Source: Micromussa lordhowensis
Lineage: Eukaryota; Cnidaria; Anthozoa; Scleractinia; Lobophylliidae
Reading direction: 5' to 3'
Length of the DNA stretch: 64,000 bases
NCBI GenBank assembly: GCA_964020085.1
Contig: OZ026601.1
Coordinates: 2,160,401 to 2,224,400 of the forward strand
Position 1 is the first letter of the stretch. Each line of letters starts with the position of its first letter. The translations under genes and the position numbers were made by a program. The notes beneath the pieces were generated by a model. It saw only the letters and a program-made list of their open reading frames with translations. It was not told where the DNA came from and ran no database searches. Below, in pieces: positions 56,601 through 62,600 of the stretch.

Positions 56601-59600
56601 TAATAAATGAATTTCTTGATTCTCGTCTCCTATCCTGTTAACAATGTGCTAATACTGTTTGGAGAGATTGTAAGTTGATCACTACCATTTTTCTTTGTAG
56701 GGCCCTCTCGGAGCTAAGGGTCTCAAAGGACGACCGGTAGGTGATGTTCAATCCAAAATTTCGCATGTAGAATCGTTTTAGGGCTTAAGAAATACGATCA
56801 TATTACGGAAGGCCTGAAATCTCTAAATTGGCTTAAGGTGGTTCGAAATAGTTTTCATTTTCCCGAGACAAGTTCACAAATTCTTTTCTAAATTATGTTT
56901 GGTTCATCGTATCACTATGAAATTTGGCACAGAAATAAAAGAAACATCATAGATTCATTACATGACATTCGTTTCAGAAAACCTGTTACCATAGCAACCA
57001 TATGACGCATTCAGTTGAGCCCCTAAAATCGAAATCTATTGTCTTTTTTAAAAAATTGGTCGGTGAAATCTTCTCAAACTGCAATATTATATGTCACCAG
57101 AAATGACCTTCAAAATATTTCAGTTTAAAAAAATCTGTAGGGTAGATTAAGAAAAATCCTCTTTTTGACTATTGTTCTCTTATTTTTTTTCCTGCCTACA
57201 GAATTTTTTAAAAATCGGACTATGTATGCAGCCAATTTATCCTGGTTATCACCGAAAAAATTAAAAAAATCCACCGAGCGGAAGCGGAAATATGAGCGAT
57301 TAAAGTTATAAAAACTCCAAAATTTCGACACGAGAAGATCAGCATTTGCGCATGTGCGTCAACTGCACGCGCGAGATCAGGCTTGTTGATTTCGCAGTTG
57401 GCAGTGTTTTGTACATGTGATGTTTTGTTCTACAAGATTCTAAAACAACTTACAATTGGGCGATTTTACCTTTCTCGGGGACCAACATGTGTTTAAAACT
57501 TCAGTTTTTATCAAAGTACTCTATTATTTTTGCCAAAGTAGCCGGATGTTTTGTTCCTTGTGACGTGGATCGACTTGATGATTAGAACCCAGTTTGCGCG
57601 CGCCATAAAACTATTTCGAACCACCTTAATGTGAATGATAGACTGCTTGTTAACGACTTATTAATGGTTCATAAGTGTATTCATGACCAGATACCCAGCT
57701 ATCTGGAAAATTTATTCAGCGTTCGAAGATTCATGGTAGAACCTTAGACCTTCCAATTTGTGATTAAAAATAGGGCAACGATCATTTCCTTTTCGGGGTG
57801 CAAAGTTGTATAAACGAGATTAAAGTGTATATGACAGATTTTTTTTTATTTGCTCGATAAAATCTCCGCAATGTTCTGATAAGTATGGAAAAAAAAATTA
57901 TTCGATAGCGATTTTTCTTCCCCGTGTTTTGATGGACCAAAAACGTGAAATTTCACTTCCGGTGGGGTACAAAACCGCGAAACCGAAAACAGGAGACTGG
58001 GAATGATTGTGACGTCATTTCAGGACATCTAGTTTCGCATGAAACAGATTTCTCACTGTTTTCTTTATTTGTCCTAAGTAATTGCGCCCAGAAATGGTAC
58101 AAAAGTGCGTTGTTTATGGGTGTAGTAATACGAAAGATGAGAAAAGAGGTATCTCTATCCATCGGATACCATTTTTCGGCGATCAAAGACCAGAAGCCAA
58201 GAAAAGAAGGCGAAAGTGGATTGCTTTCGTAAATGCCACTCGGAAGAACTGGACAGCATCCAAACATTCGGTGATCTGTTCTGTTCATTTCACGCCAGCA
58301 GACTTCAGCCGTTTGTCTTGTAACGGTCAGAAATATCAGCTGCGTCTGAAAAGAGATGAAATTGGTGTCGTTTCTGTGCCGAGCGTGCACAATGTAAAGA
58401 CACCGGAAGAAGAAACGAATAGAGACGTTCGCATGAAACGCCGTGAGGTACGTCTCACCTTTGTTGATTATTAAAGCATAGTTAATAGAGGGGAATGGTT
58501 ATGAAACCCGACAACGTTCTTTGTTGTATGTATTTGTTCGCTTTTTGGGTCTTGACCGTGTACAAAACACAATAGTTGTTTACTCCTTACTGAGAAACTA
58601 ACTAATAGCTGCTAATAGAAACGTGTTGGGAGGTGAAAACTTCGGGTTTCGTTGTTGTGCGACCCCTACTAATTATAACATCGATACCCAAAGCACTATG
58701 TTTGCAACGTATAGTGTCCGAACGAATTATTTTGATCAAGAAAATCGCAAATCGGTCATTTGAAAGAAAGAGTTTTTCAGCGGCGCCAGTTCCGAAGTTT
58801 NNNNNNNNNNNNNNNNNNNNNNNNNNNNNNNNNNNNNNNNNNNNNNNNNNNNNNNNNNNNNNNNNNNNNNNNNNNNNNNNNNNNNNNNNNNNNNNNNNNN
58901 NNNNNNNNNNNNNNNNNNNNNNNNNNNNNNNNNNNNNNNNNNNNNNNNNNNNNNNNNNNNNNNNNNNNNNNNNNNNNNNNNNNNNNNNNNNNNNNNNNNN
59001 AGTTTTGACGGCGGTATACTGCAACTACTTTGAATGAACAACTGACAAGCATAAAGTTGTCAAAGTTTTCGTGTCCTTGATTCTCACCTAACCGCCGTCA
59101 AAACTTCGGAACTGGCGCCGCTGAAAAACTCTTTCTTTCAAATGACCGATTTGCGATTTTCTTGATCAAAATAATTCGTTCGGACACTATACGTTGCAAA
59201 CATAGCGCTTTGGGTATCGATGTTATAATTAGTAGGGGTCGCACAACAACGAAACCCGAAGTTTTCACCTCCCAACACGTTTCTATTAGCAGCTATTAGT
59301 TAGTTTCTCAGTAAGGAGTAAACAACTATTGTGTTTTGTACACGGTCAAGACCCAAAAAGCGAACAAATACATACAACAAAGAACGTTGTCGGGTTTCAT
59401 AACCATTCCCCTCTATTAACTATGCTTTAATAATCAACAAAGGTGAGACGTACCTCACGGCGTTTCATGCGAACGTCTCTATTCGTTTCTTCTTCCGGTG
59501 TCTTTACATTGTGCACGCTCGGCACAGAAACGACACCAATTTCATCTCTTTTCAGACGCAGCTGATATTTCTGACCGTTACAAGACAAACGGCTGAAGTC

Positions 59601-62600
59601 TGCTGGCGTGAAATGAACAGAACAGATCACCGAATGTTTGGATGCTGTCCAGTTCTTCCGAGTGGCATTTACGAAAGCAATCCACTTTCGCCTTCTTTTC
59701 TTGGCTTCTGGTCTTTGATCGCCGAAAAATGGTATCCGATGGATAGAGATACCTCTTTTCTCATCTTTCGTATTACTACACCCATAAACAACGCACTTTT
59801 GTACCATTTCTGGGCGCAATTACTTAGGACAAATAAAGAAAACAGTGAGAAATCTGTTTCATGCGAAACTAGATGTCCTGAAATGACGTCACAATCATTC
59901 CCAGTCTCCTGTTTTCGGTTTCGCGGTTTTGTACCCCACCGGAAGTGAAATTTCACGTTTTTGGTCCATCAAAACACGGGGAAGAAAAATCGCTATCGAA
60001 TAATTTTTTTTTCCATACTTATCAGAACATTGCGGAGATTTTATCGAGCAAATAAAAAAAAATCTGTCATATACACTTTAAGAAAACTTCTGATGTAAAA
60101 AAGTTCAAGGCTAAAGTCTGTAATTATTTGTTAAATCTGTAATTTTTAGTTTTAGCATATTACGATATATTCATGTAATTAGTTGTTAGTATTGACGGCG
60201 GAAGAGCCCTAGACAGGGAGCTGTTCAAAATAAAGTATGTATGTATGTATGTAATTCGCTAATTTTGCCTGATGAGTGTGGCCGCTCTTGGCCATACGAA
60301 ACAGGCCTGTAGCAAATAAAGCGATGAGTACCATTTGAAGTCTGGAACTACATCAAAATAATAATATGTATGTATGTATGTATATTCTCACCGTATTCAA
60401 TCTTGACGAGTCTTGACGATGCAAGATTCGACAAGCATCTTCTACCTTTTGGATAAAATGATAGAAATAGAGAAGTAATTTCATCTGGCATTGACACTAC
60501 TCGAAAAAATAAATCCAAATTCATCAAATCAAAAGAAATCGAATCTGTTACCCTTTTCACATCGGGCGGTTACACTACCGCAGAGTTGCAGGAGACTTAG
60601 CAAACTACGGAAAATAAATCAAAGTTTCAAATGTGACGAATGCAGTGGAGCAGAGAAAGGGCTAAAGTTTTTAGACACTTAAAGGAGCTCCGTCGTGGCA
60701 TTTTGAGTTGGCAGCCTACAAAATAACCTTTAAATTGAAGGAAATCTGAAAATAGTAGTTAACTAAGATAGAAAAATACCAAAGAGATAATAATAAACCA
60801 TCAAGAAACAAGGATGGTTAAGGATGGAGAAGATTAACACGGATTACAAACGACGAACTTGAAAAATTCAGGCTAAACTTTTCAAGATCCGCAAACCGTG
60901 ACGCATCTCCTTTAACAACAATGGGAAAAATATTATGCACTTACGTTTTTTACATGATAAATTTTAAAGAAAGGAGAATGGTCCTAAAATCGGAATTAGT
61001 TTCCCTCTGCGACTATCCCGCTATCTCTTTTTTTTTTTGTTGTTTTCTTTGCGTGTATGTGGCAAAGTATCAAAAAACTCAAAAATCAAAAATAATACCG
61101 TTATTGTACGATGCGCGAATTGTAGCAAAAACATCTATTTTTATTTTGGGATCAGGGATGGCGCAGTAGCGAGAGCGGTCGCCTCCCACCAATGTGGCCT
61201 GGGTTCGATTCCGGCCGGGTGCCATGTATGGGTTGAGTTTGTTGCTGGTTCTCGCCTTGCTCCGAGGGTTTTTCTCCGGGTTCTCCGGTTTTCCTCCCTC
61301 CACAGAAACCAACATCTCCAAATTCCAATTCAGGATAGAGGACCTGCACGAAAACCAACTTATGCCAATGTGGCATTTATTTTAGAACCTCGACTTTACA
61401 CTGTAAATCAAGGCCACTCTCTTTGTATTGGTTTTATTCTTAAGTCTCATGATTTCTCTATTTTTCATGACAACTATTTTTATTATATCTTAATCTCACT
61501 TTTGTGTCACTTTTTGTGTCATCTCTTAACTTCTTTTTATTCTTTGTTGCTTTTGAACAGGGATCGCGAGGATTTGCTGTAAGTTAATTTCATGCATGCT
61601 TAATCCGCATGGTATTTAAAAAAACTGTTGTCCTTCCGTAAAGTATGCCAGTTGAGGCTTATATTATCACTGACAGGGGTGCGCCAAGTCTCTCCAGCTG
61701 ATTCTCTGTGGAAGCAGCTTAACTTATAAGCTCTCATGTTGAAACAATTAAACTGAGAAACGAGTTTTTCTTCCTCCTGTTTTTATCCACAGTGTTTTAA
61801 AAACTTTAGTTTTTGTATTAATGCTGATTTTTTTTTTCTACAGGGAACAGCAGGCAGGCCGGTAGGTTATTTTCAATTCTAAAGCTCCTTTTTCGTAGTG
61901 TGAAGTTTCACTTTTACTAAATGTGTTCCGAGCTGTAAAGGGTGCCAGATGTTAGCCTGGAATTACATCTACCATTGCGAGAGTGTTTATGCGAGCCAAA
62001 GAATGCCTAAATTTTTACAAAGCGCGCCCCAAAATTGATAAAATAAATCTATCGGCTTACTGTCTCCGTAAAAATTGATTCACTTTTCATTACCAGGATA
62101 ACTTTTCGTTTTTATGAATATTTTTGTGGAATTTTTGTTAATATGTTGCTGTTTGTTTGCAGGGACCTCCTGGACCTCCTGGTGAACGCGTAAGTACTGG
62201 GATCTAGCAATATGTTGTCACAGAATTTAGGCACCCAACCAATCGGTGAGCGCGAAATATTATCACGGTTGGCAAGCGCGGGAAGACATGTACCCAGCGG
62301 CAGTCAAGGGCGGGAAAATCATTTAACTCGCGGTGTAGCGATGTGATGGGTAGAAAGAGCGGGAAAACGTGTAGCGGGTGGCAAGCGCGGGAAAAACACG
62401 GGGTAGCAAGCGCTGGAAAGCCTATAACAGTGACGACATAAGAAGACTTGCGGTTGGGTTTGGGTTTTTTACTTAACTGGTTTTGTACATAACACTCTAG
62501 ATTTGCTGAAGCACGTTGCTGTTGTTCATGAACCAACTTAGAAGCCCGTATAGTGTGCTAGCACCAGGCTTAACTAAGATTCACTGCCGTGGTAATGTAA

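Larger units (their letters stand above)
57824..60077. mobile_element. Giant palindrome element, TTAA-flanked, THAP exon in each arm (Kolobok-like)
   Basis: Ends AGTGTATATGACAG and the exact complement. TTAA lies at 57820-57823 and 60078-60081. The arms are inverted copies of 987 bp with only rare differences (for example AAGCACTATG versus AAGCGCTATG). The loop is about 75 bp (59016-59090). Each arm holds the same THAP-domain exon. As I recall, THAP plus TTAA duplication and RG-starting termini characterise the Kolobok superfamily; piggyBac shares TTAA but not THAP. No catalytic domain is present, so it depends on a transposase elsewhere. The N gap falls at its centre. Confidence 0.8.
56785..60256 (+). 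mobile_element. LINE 3' end (CR1/L2-like) split by two TTAA insertions
   Basis: Three pieces: 56785-56836, 57626-57823 and about 60078-60256. They encode in order KYDHITEGLKSLNWL; then NDLLMVHKCIHDQIPSYL and ENLFSVRRF; then KKFKAKVCNYLLNL-stop. This is the usual LINE C-terminus. Removing each insert with one TTAA copy restores the frame exactly at both sites (a damaged stretch lies in the middle piece). The tail has AATAAAG then (TATG)n at about 60233-60252. Confidence 0.7.

Noticed and set aside
58602..59052. Open frames spanning the N gap
   Set aside because: Most of the length is unknown residues; the frames exist only because N codons are not stops.
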